DNA of 64,000 nt from positions 62,001 to 126,000 of the forward strand of contig CAWGTZ010000015.1 in NCBI GenBank assembly GCA_963825555.1, read 5' to 3'. This DNA is from JAGVSR01 sp963825555. Lineage in GTDB: Bacteria; Pseudomonadota; Alphaproteobacteria; Rhizobiales; Hyphomicrobiaceae. A program made the translations under genes and the position numbers. Of the stretch, positions 30,423 through 39,808 are shown in pieces (position 1 is the first letter of the stretch; each line of letters begins with the position of its first letter). Under the pieces are notes generated by a model that did no database searches, was not told the origin of the DNA, and saw only the letters and a list, made by a program, of their open reading frames with translations.

Positions 30423-30946
30423 CGACCGCCGTGGAGGAAAGTTCTGCGGCGGGCCGCGCCGGCATGGCGCTCGTCGTGACGGTCGCCATCACAGCGCTCG
30501 TAATTTTTCTCTTCGGGGACGCGGCCTATCTATGGGTAAAATCCGTACACGTGATCGCCATCATTTCATGGATGGCGGGGCTGCTCTACCTGCCGCGGCT
30601 GTTCATCTATCACTGCGATGCGCCGAAGGGTTCCGAGCAATCGGAGACCTTCAAGGTCATGGAAGGCCGGCTGCTCAACATCATCATGACACCAGCGATG
30701 GTGATCTCCTGGGTGCTGGGACTCTGGCTCGCGTGGCAGATGGGGTTTTTGGGGAGTGGGTGGTTCCACGCTAAACTTGCACTTACAATCGGACTTTCAG
30801 CGGTGCACGGCTACTTCGTGGGGGCCGCCCGCCGGTTTCGAGAAGACCGCAACGAAAAGCCGCCGCGCCACTGGCGAATCGTGAACGAGGTCCCCACGCT
30901 TCTGATGGTCGGCATCGTTATACTTGTGATCGTAAAGCCGTTTTGA
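30419..30946 (+). CDS. hemJ: Protoporphyrinogen oxidase HemJ
   Basis: A 175-residue membrane protein with four hydrophobic helices. The HemJ pattern is clear: WVKSVHVIAIISWMAGLLYLPRLF with the essential His and the Arg after LP, and a conserved Lys/His in FHAKLALTIGLSAVHGY. It oxidises protoporphyrinogen IX where HemG and HemY are absent. It is translationally coupled to hemE (ATGA overlap), consistent with the pathway. Confidence 0.94.
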   Translation: MTTAVEESSAAGRAGMALVVTVAITALVIFLFGDAAYLWVKSVHVIAIISWMAGLLYLPRLFIYHCDAPKGSEQSETFKVMEGRLLNIIMTPAMVISWVLGLWLAWQMGFLGSGWFHAKLALTIGLSAVHGYFVGAARRFREDRNEKPPRHWRIVNEVPTLLMVGIVILVIVKPF

Positions 30947-31182
30947 CGCGCGTTGCGGGCCAAACGAGAGACTTTTTCTTTTCGATGGAGTCTGGTAGAA
31001 GCTGATTTCGTCTATCAAGACGTCGCGGTCTCTCCGGCCGTGAAGAAGTGCTGTTCGGCCCCATTCAGCGGCTCGAACTGGCCTCTCGAAGCGCAGCATC
31101 TGAACTGCGCCTTTCTCCCAAATCCCCACCTTGGCATGCGGCCTAATTCTTCCCACCTTCAGCCGCAGCCGTCGCGGAGCCT

Positions 31183-32451
31183 ATGATGAGTGAAGTCAAG
31201 CTCGAAGACCTCAAGAGGAAATCGCCGACGGAGCTGTTGAGCTTCGCGGAGGAGGTCGGCGTCGAGAATGCGAGCACCCTGCGCAAACAGGAATTGATGT
31301 TCGCGACCCTGAAGCAGCTCGCCGCCAAAGAGATCGACATAACGGGCATCGGCGTCGTGGAAGTCCTGCAGGACGGCTTCGGTTTTCTTCGCTCACCTGA
31401 TGCAAACTACCTGCCCGGTCCCGACGACATTTACATTTCGCCGAGCCAGATCCGGCGCTTCGCATTGCGCACGGGTGATACGGTAGAAGGCCAGATCCGC
31501 AGTCCGAAGGATGGTGAGCGCTACTTTGCTCTCGTGAAGGTCAACAAGATCAACTTCGAGGATCCGGAGGCCACCAAGCACAAGATCCACTTCGACAACC
31601 TGACGCCACTCTATCCGACGAAGTGGCTGAAGATGGAAATCGAGGATCCGACCATCAAGGATCTCTCGGCCCGCGTGATCGATATCGTCTCGCCGCTCGG
31701 CAAGGGCCAGCGCGCGCTCATTGTCGCCCCGCCCCGTACCGGCAAGACGGTTCTTCTGCAGAACATTGCGCACTCGATCACTGCGAACCATCCGGAGTGT
31801 TATCTGATCGTGCTGCTCATCGACGAGCGCCCGGAAGAAGTCACGGACATGCAGCGCTCTGTAAAAGGCGAGGTCATCTCCTCCACATTCGACGAGCCGC
31901 CATCACGGCACGTCCAGGTTTCCGAGATGGTCATAGAAAAAGCCAAACGACTCGTGGAGCACAAGCGCGACGTCGTCATCCTGCTCGACTCCATCACGCG
32001 CCTTGGTCGTGCCTACAACACGGTTGTTCCGTCTTCCGGAAAGGTGCTGACCGGCGGTGTTGATTCAAACGCGCTGCAGCGTCCAAAGCGTTTCTTCGGT
32101 GCCGCGCGCAATATCGAGGAAGGCGGCTCGCTCACGATCATTGCGACAGCGCTGGTCGATACGGGGTCGCGCATGGACGAAGTGATCTTCGAAGAGTTCA
32201 AGGGCACCGGTAACTCGGAAATCATTCTCGACCGCAAGGTTTCCGACAAGCGCGTCTTCCCGGCGATCGACGTGGCACGCTCTGGCACCCGCAAGGAGGA
32301 CCTGCTGGTCCCGAAGGATCAGCTCAAGAAGGTCTACGTCCTTCGCCGCATCCTCAACCCGATGGGCACGATGGACGGTATCGAGTTCCTCATCGACAAG
32401 CTGAAGTCGACCAAGACAAACGGCGAATTCTTCCAGCAGATGAATACCTGA
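31183..32451 (+). CDS. rho: Transcription termination factor Rho
   Basis: A 422-residue hexameric RNA helicase. The N-terminal RNA-binding domain includes LQDGFGFLRSPDANYLPGPDDIYISPSQIRRF-type residues (CSD fold), the Walker A is PPRTGKT at about 183-189, and the Q-loop/R-loop region has LLDSITRLGRAYN and GGVDSNALQRPKRFFGAARN. Length is standard. The 236-bp leader before it is unusually long for this window and may carry autoregulation, as in E. coli, but I see no clear attenuator. Confidence 0.97.
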   Translation: MMSEVKLEDLKRKSPTELLSFAEEVGVENASTLRKQELMFATLKQLAAKEIDITGIGVVEVLQDGFGFLRSPDANYLPGPDDIYISPSQIRRFALRTGDTVEGQIRSPKDGERYFALVKVNKINFEDPEATKHKIHFDNLTPLYPTKWLKMEIEDPTIKDLSARVIDIVSPLGKGQRALIVAPPRTGKTVLLQNIAHSITANHPECYLIVLLIDERPEEVTDMQRSVKGEVISSTFDEPPSRHVQVSEMVIEKAKRLVEHKRDVVILLDSITRLGRAYNTVVPSSGKVLTGGVDSNALQRPKRFFGAARNIEEGGSLTIIATALVDTGSRMDEVIFEEFKGTGNSEIILDRKVSDKRVFPAIDVARSGTRKEDLLVPKDQLKKVYVLRRILNPMGTMDGIEFLIDKLKSTKTNGEFFQQMNT

Positions 32452-32481
32452 GCTGGAAAGCCGCTGAAGTGCGAACAGATA

Positions 32482-32515
32482 AGGGCCGGGACGTGTGTCC
32501 CGGCCCTCTTTGTTT
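32482..32515 (+). terminator. Rho-independent terminator after rho
   Basis: Eleven perfect base pairs (AGGGCCGGGAC with GTCCCGGCCCT), loop GTGT, then CTTTGTTTT. It lies 30 bases after the rho stop and just before the end of the convergent desaturase-like gene. Confidence 0.93.
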
Positions 32516-32531
32516 TCGACTGTTTACGCGC

Positions 32532-33473
32532 TCATTCGGCAGGATGCATCCGGTCTGCATCCTGGTGATTTTCAGGATGGCCGGCGCCGCCGGGGCGATA
32601 CCGTTCGGGCTCGCCTGTGCCCGGCTTGTATACGAACGGGAAGACAAGCTGCTCCAGGAATGTCTTGGGGAAGTGCGGAAGCTCATCGATACCCATGTCA
32701 TTCGCCGTGATGGGGCGCGGTGGCTCGGGGTGGAAGGTGCCGAGCAGCTTGTCCCAGTGGGAAAAGAGCAGGCCGAAATTGCAGTCGCCCTCCGTCCCCC
32801 AATTGACGTGATGCAGGTGATGGATCTGCCCGATCGCCAGGTAGTTGCGCAACGGCCCAAGCTCATAGGAAACGTTGGAATGCTGCACGATCAGCGTGAT
32901 CGAAATGGCAAGGCCAAGAAGTACCGCCACATCGACCGGCATACCGAGGATGACGAGCGGCATCGTACCGACGATCATGTCGATGCTCTGATGCAGCGGG
33001 TGACGGACAATGCCGTTGAATCCGTAGAGACGTCCCACACCGTGATGCACGGCATGGAGCCGCCAGAGAACCGGCCAACGGTGGCTCAGATAGTGAAGCA
33101 CCGTGAAGGCGAAGTCAGCGATGACGAAGGCGAGAAGGAACTGTGCGAGCAGCGGCCATTGCGCTGGCCAAATGCCCTGAAATGGAAACAGCCAAGTGAT
33201 CGTTGGAATGAGAAGGATGCCGTTGACGGTGGAGATTTCGTAGACGATCCAGTGCCAGACGTTGGCAAATTCATCGCCGTGCGATTCATTCCACTCTGCG
33301 TGCCAGGGCGAGATACGCTCTGCGGCGAAGGCCGTGGCTATGGCGGTCAGCAAAATGACGGCTAGCCAAGCATACGAATGGCCATTGGCGACGACGTAAT
33401 ATCCAGCGCCGATCAGACCGAACATCATGAAAGGCGCGTAGAGGTACCTAACTCCGGTGCGCATCGCATTCAT
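32532..33473 (-). CDS. Sterol desaturase/fatty acid hydroxylase superfamily membrane protein
   Basis: A 313-residue multi-span protein with the di-iron histidine motifs of the family: HYLSH, HAVHH and HHLHH (HxxxH, HxxHH, HxxHH). Such enzymes hydroxylate or desaturate membrane lipids such as sterols, carotenoids, ornithine lipids or fatty acids. The substrate cannot be told. ATG 33473 is preferred because GGGAG stands eight bases before it; ATG 33488 overlaps that site. It is a single gene between rho and mnmE, foreign to the otherwise conserved order. Confidence 0.85.
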   Translation of the reverse strand: MNAMRTGVRYLYAPFMMFGLIGAGYYVVANGHSYAWLAVILLTAIATAFAAERISPWHAEWNESHGDEFANVWHWIVYEISTVNGILLIPTITWLFPFQGIWPAQWPLLAQFLLAFVIADFAFTVLHYLSHRWPVLWRLHAVHHGVGRLYGFNGIVRHPLHQSIDMIVGTMPLVILGMPVDVAVLLGLAISITLIVQHSNVSYELGPLRNYLAIGQIHHLHHVNWGTEGDCNFGLLFSHWDKLLGTFHPEPPRPITANDMGIDELPHFPKTFLEQLVFPFVYKPGTGEPERYRPGGAGHPENHQDADRMHPAE

Positions 33474-33820
33474 GCACTCAACTCCCATTCCACCACTGGG
33501 TCAGCGTTGCTCGAGATAGTTCGTCTTGCCCAGTTTTGACGCGATTATTCCTCTGCTGGTTCAAGCCCGTAAATGAGAAAAATCAATATCGGGTAACAAC
33601 TCTTCCAGCTAAAGCGTCGCAAGTCGTTGCATTGAACCCATTCGGCATGACGATCGAGCGCCGCGAAGCAGAGCCGATAGCAAACGCGTCTATGGTTAAC
33701 GCCGCACTGGATGCTCGTCAGTTCCCTACGGCACAGCGTTTTGAGATTTTCCTCTCAGGCCATGTCGCGCATGGCCGTTGGCTTGTGCTAGGAGGCGCAA
33801 CCGATCTTGAGAAGGAATTC
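33474..33820. other. Gap before mnmE with no recognised feature
   Basis: This 347-bp region carries the promoters of the divergent desaturase-like gene and mnmE. The mnmE frame is open through it from about 33536, but that part has no similarity to MnmE. I see no DnaA boxes, parS, hairpin-plus-T run or small gene. Confidence 0.5.
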
Positions 33821-35173
33821 ATGACGAGCCCGCCCGCCCGATCGACCATATACGCGTTGTCGACGGCCCACGGTCGGGCAGGCGTGGCCCTGATCCGTGT
33901 TTCCGGCCCTCGGGCGGGAACAGTTCTAAATGTCATGGCTCCACCGCGGCCCAAACCACGCACGGCTGGCGCCCGCTATCTGATCCATCCCAAGGACGGC
34001 CGCCAACTGGATCGCGGCCTGGTGCTCTGGTTTCCCGGGCCCCGGAGCTTTACGGGCGAAGACGTGGCGGAGCTTCTGCTGCATGGCGGCCGGGCCGTCG
34101 TCGCGGCGGTACTGGAGGCTCTTGCAGCTATTCCAGACTGTCGACTTGCAGAGCCGGGCGAATTCGTCCGGCGAGCTTTCGAGAACGGAAAGCTTGATCT
34201 TGCGGAGGCCGAAGGGCTCGCCGATCTCATCGACGCAGAAACCGAAGCCCAAAGGCGACAGGCGCTCCGGCAGGCGACAGGCGGGCTTTCCACCCTTGTC
34301 GAGAGCTGGCGGTCCACCCTCGTCGACGCCCTTGCGCTAGTGGAGGCGGCGATCGATTTCTCCGACGAGGCCGATGTGGGTCAGAGGAGTTTCGAGCAGG
34401 GCCGCGGAATCATTGTGGGGCTTGAGGCCGCCATCCGGCATCAACTCGATGACGGCAACCGGGGCGAAATCCTCCGCGACGGTTTCCGGGTCGCCTTGGC
34501 AGGACCGCCCAACGTCGGCAAGTCCAGTTTGCTAAATGCACTGGCGCATCGGCCGGCGGCCATCGTCTCGGAAGAGGCAGGAACGACGCGGGACGTCATA
34601 GAGGTCCGGCTCGATCTCGGCGGCTACCCGGTTATCGTCTCCGATACGGCAGGCCTGCGTCAGACCGAAATGCGGGTGGAACAAGAAGGTATCCGGCGGA
34701 CTTTGGAAACGGCTCGGGCAGCGGACCTTGTTCTCTGGCTGATCGATCCTGGGGCTCCCCAAGTGCAACTCCCCGATGATCTGCGGCCGCTGGCCGATCG
34801 GGTACTTCTCGTGCTGAACAAGGCTGACCTTCTCGACCAGGGTCCGCCTCCGGCGCTGCCGGACGATAGCGTCCTGATCTCCGCCAAGACGGGGATGGGA
34901 CTTTCTGATCTCACTGCCCGGCTGGCCGCCATCGCGAAAGACCGGCTGGAAGATAGCGGGTACCCGGCCGCTCTGACCAACGCCCGGCAAAGAGCGCTGG
35001 TCGCTGAGGCCCATGAGTACCTCTGCATCTTTCTCGACGGCAATCCCCATGAAACGGAGTTGCGGGCCGAGGATCTGCGCCAGGCGGCCGGCGCGCTGGG
35101 CAGATTGACGGGGCGGCTCGACGTGGAAGAAGTGCTCGACCGGATCTTCTCCCGCTTCTGTATCGGAAAGTGA
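33821..35173 (+). CDS. mnmE: tRNA modification GTPase MnmE
   Basis: A 450-residue MnmE (TrmE) that with MnmG installs the cmnm5 group on wobble uridine of tRNAs. The N-terminal folate-binding domain begins DTIxAL-like (STIYALSTAHGRAGVALIRVSG), the G1 loop is GPPNVGKSS at about 228-236, G3 is DTAG, G4 is NKAD, and the protein ends in FCIGK with the catalytic Cys. ATG 33821 follows AGAAGGA by four to five bases. It is followed by parS and mnmG. Confidence 0.96.
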   Translation: MTSPPARSTIYALSTAHGRAGVALIRVSGPRAGTVLNVMAPPRPKPRTAGARYLIHPKDGRQLDRGLVLWFPGPRSFTGEDVAELLLHGGRAVVAAVLEALAAIPDCRLAEPGEFVRRAFENGKLDLAEAEGLADLIDAETEAQRRQALRQATGGLSTLVESWRSTLVDALALVEAAIDFSDEADVGQRSFEQGRGIIVGLEAAIRHQLDDGNRGEILRDGFRVALAGPPNVGKSSLLNALAHRPAAIVSEEAGTTRDVIEVRLDLGGYPVIVSDTAGLRQTEMRVEQEGIRRTLETARAADLVLWLIDPGAPQVQLPDDLRPLADRVLLVLNKADLLDQGPPPALPDDSVLISAKTGMGLSDLTARLAAIAKDRLEDSGYPAALTNARQRALVAEAHEYLCIFLDGNPHETELRAEDLRQAAGALGRLTGRLDVEEVLDRIFSRFCIGK

Positions 35174-35200
35174 CCGGCGATCGCTTTGGAAGGCGTCGCC

Positions 35201-35216
35201 TGTTTCACGTGAAACG
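35201..35216. promoter_or_regulatory. parS centromere site between mnmE and mnmG
   Basis: TGTTTCACGTGAAACG contains the perfect 14-bp palindrome GTTTCACGTGAAAC and differs from the consensus parS 16-mer only at the last base. ParB, encoded 3.6 kb downstream, is expected to load here and spread, and to move the origin region with ParA. Confidence 0.93.
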
Positions 35217-35294
35217 AATTGTTGACGTTTGGCGAATCGCGAAAGGCTATCAGAAGGCTTTTCCGAGCCGCGATTTCGGCTAGAAGATCGCCTC

Positions 35295-37208
35295 ATGGAA
35301 GCATCAGGATCCATTTCGACCGCACCCGGCAATCGCTTCGACGTCATCGTGGTCGGCGGGGGGCATGCCGGCGTCGAGGCCGCCGCCGCCGCCGCACGCC
35401 TTGGCGCGCAGACCGCGCTTGTCACGCATCGGTTCGACACCATTGGCGAGATGTCGTGCAACCCAGCAATCGGCGGCCTGGGCAAGGGCCATCTCGTCCG
35501 CGAGGTCGATGCGCTCGACGGTCTGATGGGTCGGGTGGCCGATGCGGCGGGTATTCAGTTCCGGCTGCTCAATCGTTCCAAAGGCCCTGCCGTTCAGGGA
35601 CCCCGCGCCCAGGCCGACCGTAAGCTCTACCGCCAGGCCATGCAGGCTGCGATCCGGGCAACTCCGGGCCTCGACGTCCTGGAAGGCGCTGTCGCCGACC
35701 TCATCGTCAAGGATGGGAGGGTTTGCGGTGTTCGCCTGGAGGATGGGCGGGAGGTTCGTTCGGCGGCCGTTGTCCTCACCACGGGAACGTTCCTCAACGG
35801 TCTCATCCATCTTGGCGAGAGGCGCATCCCGGCCGGCCGCCACGGGGAAGAACCGGCACGGGGGCTGTCCGAGCGGCTTTATGGTATGGGCCTAACCATG
35901 GGCCGCCTGAAGACCGGCACTCCGGCCCGTCTGGATGGACGCACCATCGACTGGGGCAGTCTCGAAAGTCAGCCTGGAGACGACCCGCCGGTTCCCTTTT
36001 CCTTCCTGACACTGGCAATTACCACCCCTCAGATTGCCTGCGCCGTCACCGAAACCACCGAGGCGACGCACGCCATCATCCGCGAGAACCTGAGCCGCTC
36101 GCCTATGTATGGCGGCCAGATCCAGAGCGTGGGTCCACGCTACTGCCCCTCGATTGAGGACAAGGTTGTGCGGTTCGCGGACCGGGACCGGCACCAGATC
36201 TTTCTGGAGCCGGAGGGTCTGGACGACGACACGGTCTATCCGAACGGGATCTCCACATCGTTGCCGGCGGAAGTGCAGGACGCCTTCATTCGCACCATCC
36301 GGGGGCTTGAAGGGGTCCGGATCCTGCGGCCCGGATACGCTATCGAGTACGATTACGTGGATCCGCGCGAACTCGAGCTGACGCTGGAGACGAAGCGGCT
36401 GCCCGACCTTTACCTGGCTGGACAGATTAATGGCACGACGGGCTATGAGGAAGCGGCGGCGCAGGGCATCGTCGCAGGAATCAACGCTGCCCTGGCGGCG
36501 GGCGGGGGTGTCCGGCCGTTCGTGTTGTCCCGGTCCGAGGCCTATATCGGCGTCATGATAGATGATCTCGTCACACGGGGCGTCAGCGAGCCCTATCGTA
36601 TGTTCACGTCCCGGGCCGAGTTCCGTCTGAAGCTGAGGGCGGACAATGCCGATCAACGGCTGACCCAGGCAGGTCTGAACGTGGGCTGCGTGGGATCTGA
36701 GCGCGCTGCCGCGTTCCAGGGGCGCATGGCCGCGCTGACTGAGGGGCGCAAGCTTCTGGAGCATCTGTCTCTGACACCCAACGAAGCGGCCCGCACAGGA
36801 CTCCAGATCAATCGGGATGGGCGCCGCCGCACGGCCTTTGAGCTTCTGGCATTTCCTGGGGTGACGCTGGAACGGCTGCGCGCCATCTGGCCGGAAACCG
36901 CTTCGCTCGCCGGAAGCGCAGGCGCGCAGCTCGAGATCGATGCTCGCTATGCCGCTTATGTCAGGCGACAAGATGAGGATGTCGCGGCCCTGAAGCGGGA
37001 CGAGGCCATCCAGATTCCAGCCGGTTTCGACTTCGGCGCCATACCGAGCCTGTCAAACGAAGTCAGGCAGAAGCTTAAGTTGCATCAACCCCGAACACTG
37101 GCCCAGGCCGGCCGCATCGACGGCATGACGCCGGCGGCGCTAACACTGCTTCTGGTGGCGGTAAAGAAGGCGGCAACCGTGACTTCGGCGGGACGGAACA
37201 CCGCATGA
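35295..37208 (+). CDS. mnmG: tRNA uridine-5-carboxymethylaminomethyl(34) synthesis enzyme MnmG
   Basis: A 637-residue FAD enzyme (GidA), partner of MnmE. The FAD dinucleotide fold is VVVGGGHAGVEAA-like with GGGHAG at residues 21-26, followed by MSCNPAIGGLGKGHLVREVDALDG and the second-motif region GQINGTTGYEEAAAQG. Length is normal. ATG 35295 is used; an upstream in-frame start at 35229 would add 22 non-conserved residues. The stop overlaps the rsmG start by four bases. Confidence 0.96.
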   Translation: MEASGSISTAPGNRFDVIVVGGGHAGVEAAAAAARLGAQTALVTHRFDTIGEMSCNPAIGGLGKGHLVREVDALDGLMGRVADAAGIQFRLLNRSKGPAVQGPRAQADRKLYRQAMQAAIRATPGLDVLEGAVADLIVKDGRVCGVRLEDGREVRSAAVVLTTGTFLNGLIHLGERRIPAGRHGEEPARGLSERLYGMGLTMGRLKTGTPARLDGRTIDWGSLESQPGDDPPVPFSFLTLAITTPQIACAVTETTEATHAIIRENLSRSPMYGGQIQSVGPRYCPSIEDKVVRFADRDRHQIFLEPEGLDDDTVYPNGISTSLPAEVQDAFIRTIRGLEGVRILRPGYAIEYDYVDPRELELTLETKRLPDLYLAGQINGTTGYEEAAAQGIVAGINAALAAGGGVRPFVLSRSEAYIGVMIDDLVTRGVSEPYRMFTSRAEFRLKLRADNADQRLTQAGLNVGCVGSERAAAFQGRMAALTEGRKLLEHLSLTPNEAARTGLQINRDGRRRTAFELLAFPGVTLERLRAIWPETASLAGSAGAQLEIDARYAAYVRRQDEDVAALKRDEAIQIPAGFDFGAIPSLSNEVRQKLKLHQPRTLAQAGRIDGMTPAALTLLLVAVKKAATVTSAGRNTA

Positions 37209-37921
37209 AGCCCGCAAGCTCGGGGAATCGGGTCATCGACGGGCCGGAGGCATTCCGGTCAGCCTTCAGGGTTTCACGTGAAACGACCCAGAAATTCGAG
37301 ACTTACGCGGCTTTGCTGAAAAAATGGCAGAAGGCCGTGCAGCTGGTCGCGCCCAGTACACTCGACGTGACGTGGTCGCGCCATTTCGCGGATTCGGCCC
37401 AACTGGCCGCCCTGGCTCCGCCGGCCGCACGCTCATGGCTCGATTTCGGGTCCGGAGCCGGCTTTCCAGGGCTTGTGATTGCCATTCTGGCTCAGGACCC
37501 TGGCTCGGCACTTCCGAATGTGCGCGTGATCCTCGTCGAGAGTGACACGCGTAAGGCCGCGTTCCTGAGGGAGGTGGCCCGACAGGTCGGCGTCGCTGTG
37601 GACATCTTGGGGACGCGAATCGAATCGCCGACGACTCGCGCTAAAGTCGGCACAGTTGAAGTGATTTCGGCACGCGCGTTGGCGCCGCTGAACGATCTTC
37701 TCCAACTGGCCCATCCCTTTTGGCAGCCGGCTACGGTCGGGCTGTTTCTCAAGGGGAGGGAAGTGGAGAAGGAGGTTGAAGCGGCGCGGTTTGCCTGGTC
37801 TTTCGAGTTGGAGCTAAAACCCAGCTTGACCGATCCTGCAGCCCGGATTGCTTGTGTCCGAAATCTCAGCGCCGTGGCGACCGGCGCCAGGACGGAGGGG
37901 AAGCCCCGTGACCGGAATTGA
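37205..37921 (+). CDS. rsmG: 16S rRNA (guanine-527-N7) methyltransferase
   Basis: A 238-residue GidB/RsmG. The SAM motif is WLDFGSGAGFPGLVIAI and the family segment DSAQLAAL precedes it. It methylates G527 of 16S rRNA. Codons near residues 22-27 (RVSRET) are written by a parS palindrome, as in many alphaproteobacteria. The C-terminal end overlaps parA by 14 bases, so rsmG-parA are coupled. Confidence 0.94.
   Translation: MKPASSGNRVIDGPEAFRSAFRVSRETTQKFETYAALLKKWQKAVQLVAPSTLDVTWSRHFADSAQLAALAPPAARSWLDFGSGAGFPGLVIAILAQDPGSALPNVRVILVESDTRKAAFLREVARQVGVAVDILGTRIESPTTRAKVGTVEVISARALAPLNDLLQLAHPFWQPATVGLFLKGREVEKEVEAARFAWSFELELKPSLTDPAARIACVRNLSAVATGARTEGKPRDRN
37270..37285. promoter_or_regulatory. 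parS site inside rsmG
   Basis: GGTTTCACGTGAAACG has the full 14-bp palindrome GTTTCACGTGAAAC, here inside the rsmG coding sequence and about 640 bp before parA. It is the second parS in the window, 2.07 kb from the first. Confidence 0.9.
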
Positions 37922-38741
37922 AGCAAATGGCCAGAGACTTCGGGTCCTGGCGGTAGCGAACCAGAAGGGCGGCGTCGGAAAGACGACGACCGCGATAAAT
38001 CTTGGCACCGCGCTGGCGGCGATTGGCGAGCATGTTCTCGTGATCGACCTCGATCCACAGGGCAACGCCTCGACGGGTCTCGGTGTTGCGCCTGAGGCGC
38101 GCCAGCGCACGGCTTATGATGTCTTGACGGGCGGGTGCACACTTCAGGATGCGGCCGTCGCGACCGCGGTGCCGGGACTGTCGATCTTGCCGGCCAACAG
38201 CGATCTGGTGGGTGTCGAGCAGGATCTGAATGGAGATCCGGGCCGGCCATTCAAGCTGCGCGATGCGGTGACGGCCCTTGTAGGGCGGTCTCGCGCTCGC
38301 CCCGATCTCCCTGCCTTCAGTTACATTCTGATCGACTGTCCCCCGTCGCTCAATCTCCTGACGCTCAATGCGCTGGCTGCGGCCAATGCCGTAGTCGTGC
38401 CGGTGCAGTGTGAGTTCTTCGCACTGGAGGGCATTTCGCAGCTTAAAGAGTCCATCGATCAGATCCGGGCAACGCTCAATCCTCGCCTCGAGATCCAGGG
38501 CGTCGTGCTTACCATGCACGACGCGCGAACTTCGCTCTCGCGCGAGGTGGCGGAGAACGTGCGCAGCTTCTTCGGTGCGAAGGTTTACGAGTCGGTTATT
38601 CCGCGAAACACGCGCGTGGCCGAGGCCCCTTCGCATGGCAAACCGATCCTTCTCTACGACTATGATTGCGCAGGCAGTCAGGCGTACATCCGCCTCGCAA
38701 CCGAGATCATCGAACGTGAGCGGCAGACAAAAGCCGCCTGA
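37908..38741 (+). CDS. parA: Chromosome partitioning ATPase ParA
   Basis: A 277-residue deviant-Walker ATPase: KGGVGKTT (residues 20-27), with DLDPQGNASTGLG and IDCPPSLNLLTLNAL. It forms ATP-dependent gradients that pull ParB-parS complexes. The GTG at 37908 follows GGAGGGG by seven bases and lies inside the end of rsmG. No N-terminal HTH is present, as expected for chromosomal ParA. Confidence 0.95.
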   Translation: MTGIEANGQRLRVLAVANQKGGVGKTTTAINLGTALAAIGEHVLVIDLDPQGNASTGLGVAPEARQRTAYDVLTGGCTLQDAAVATAVPGLSILPANSDLVGVEQDLNGDPGRPFKLRDAVTALVGRSRARPDLPAFSYILIDCPPSLNLLTLNALAAANAVVVPVQCEFFALEGISQLKESIDQIRATLNPRLEIQGVVLTMHDARTSLSREVAENVRSFFGAKVYESVIPRNTRVAEAPSHGKPILLYDYDCAGSQAYIRLATEIIERERQTKAA

Positions 38742-38805
38742 TAATCCGAGTTTTTTTGTGCGCGTTGTATCAAGCCCCGAAGCGCCCTGAGAGGTGAATA
38801 AAGCT

Positions 38806-39690
38806 ATGAACGTGCCCATGCAGAAGAGCCGTCTCGGCCGTGGTCTGGCGTCGCTGATCGGGGATACGCCGACGGCTGTTCCGCGCGAGACGGCTGAGGG
38901 CGAGCAGCGTATCGTCGGCACGGATCAGCTGCGTGGCGGGCGCTTCAACCCACGCAAGGATTTCCGTGAAGAGGATCTGGCCGAACTCGCAAATTCCATC
39001 CGCGCGAGGGGTCTTGTGCAGCCGATCGTCGTGCGGCCTGATCCGGATGACGCAGCGGCCCTGGAAATCGTCGCCGGCGAGCGGCGCTGGCGAGCGGCAC
39101 AGCGGGCCGGTCTGCATACGGTGCCCGTCATCGTACGCAATCTCTCCGACCAGGAAGTTCTCGAACTGGCGATCATCGAGAACGTTCAGCGTGCGGATCT
39201 CAATGCCATCGAAGAAGCGTCGGGCTACCGCGACCTCATCGAGCGCTTCGCCTACAGTCAGGAGCAGGTTTCCGAGATCATCGGAAAGAGCCGCAGCCAT
39301 GTGACCAACACGCTGCGGCTTCTCAAGCTGCCGGCTTCGGTGCAGGGCCTTGTGCAGGCTGGCTCGCTCACGGCGGGGCATGCGCGGGCGCTCGTTGGGC
39401 GCGAGGATGCGGAATCGATCGCACAGAGGATCATCGACGAGAACCTTAATGTGCGCGAGGTGGAGGCCCTGGTACAGGCCGGTCCTATCGGCGAGCCGGG
39501 CTCGGCGACGCGGCGTGTTCGCGAGAAGGATCCTGATACGAAGGCTTTCGAGAAGGAGCTCACGGATGCGCTCGGCCTGAAGGTCGAGATCAAGCGGGGC
39601 TCCGGCGAGAGCGGTCTTCTCAGCATCAAGTTCGGCAACTTCGATCAGCTCGAATACATCCGCCTGCGCCTGGCGGGCATGTCCGGCTGA
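38806..39690 (+). CDS. parB: Chromosome partitioning protein ParB
   Basis: A 294-residue ParB CTPase. It begins with KSRLGRGLASLIGD, has the CTP-binding GERRWRAAQRAGL at about residues 91-103 and ENVQRADLNAIEEA, then the HTH (YSQEQVSEIIGKSRSHVTNTL) that binds parS, and a C-terminal dimer domain. ATG 38806 has AGAGGTG nine to ten bases upstream; GTG 38794 would overlap that site. It follows parA by 64 bases. Confidence 0.95.
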   Translation: MNVPMQKSRLGRGLASLIGDTPTAVPRETAEGEQRIVGTDQLRGGRFNPRKDFREEDLAELANSIRARGLVQPIVVRPDPDDAAALEIVAGERRWRAAQRAGLHTVPVIVRNLSDQEVLELAIIENVQRADLNAIEEASGYRDLIERFAYSQEQVSEIIGKSRSHVTNTLRLLKLPASVQGLVQAGSLTAGHARALVGREDAESIAQRIIDENLNVREVEALVQAGPIGEPGSATRRVREKDPDTKAFEKELTDALGLKVEIKRGSGESGLLSIKFGNFDQLEYIRLRLAGMSG

Positions 39691-39808
39691 GCCCCCGTAT
39701 CGCCCTCGGAGTTTGCCAGTTCCACGGGAATGTCTTGACGCGGCCGCTGCTGTCGGGCATCGCGACGTGCCGCTTTTCCTTCAAGCCGTAGCCTGGATGA
39801 GCCCGCTT

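Noticed and set aside
35892..36971. 359-codon minus-strand open frame
   Set aside because: It is antisense to mnmG, which is clearly the real gene.
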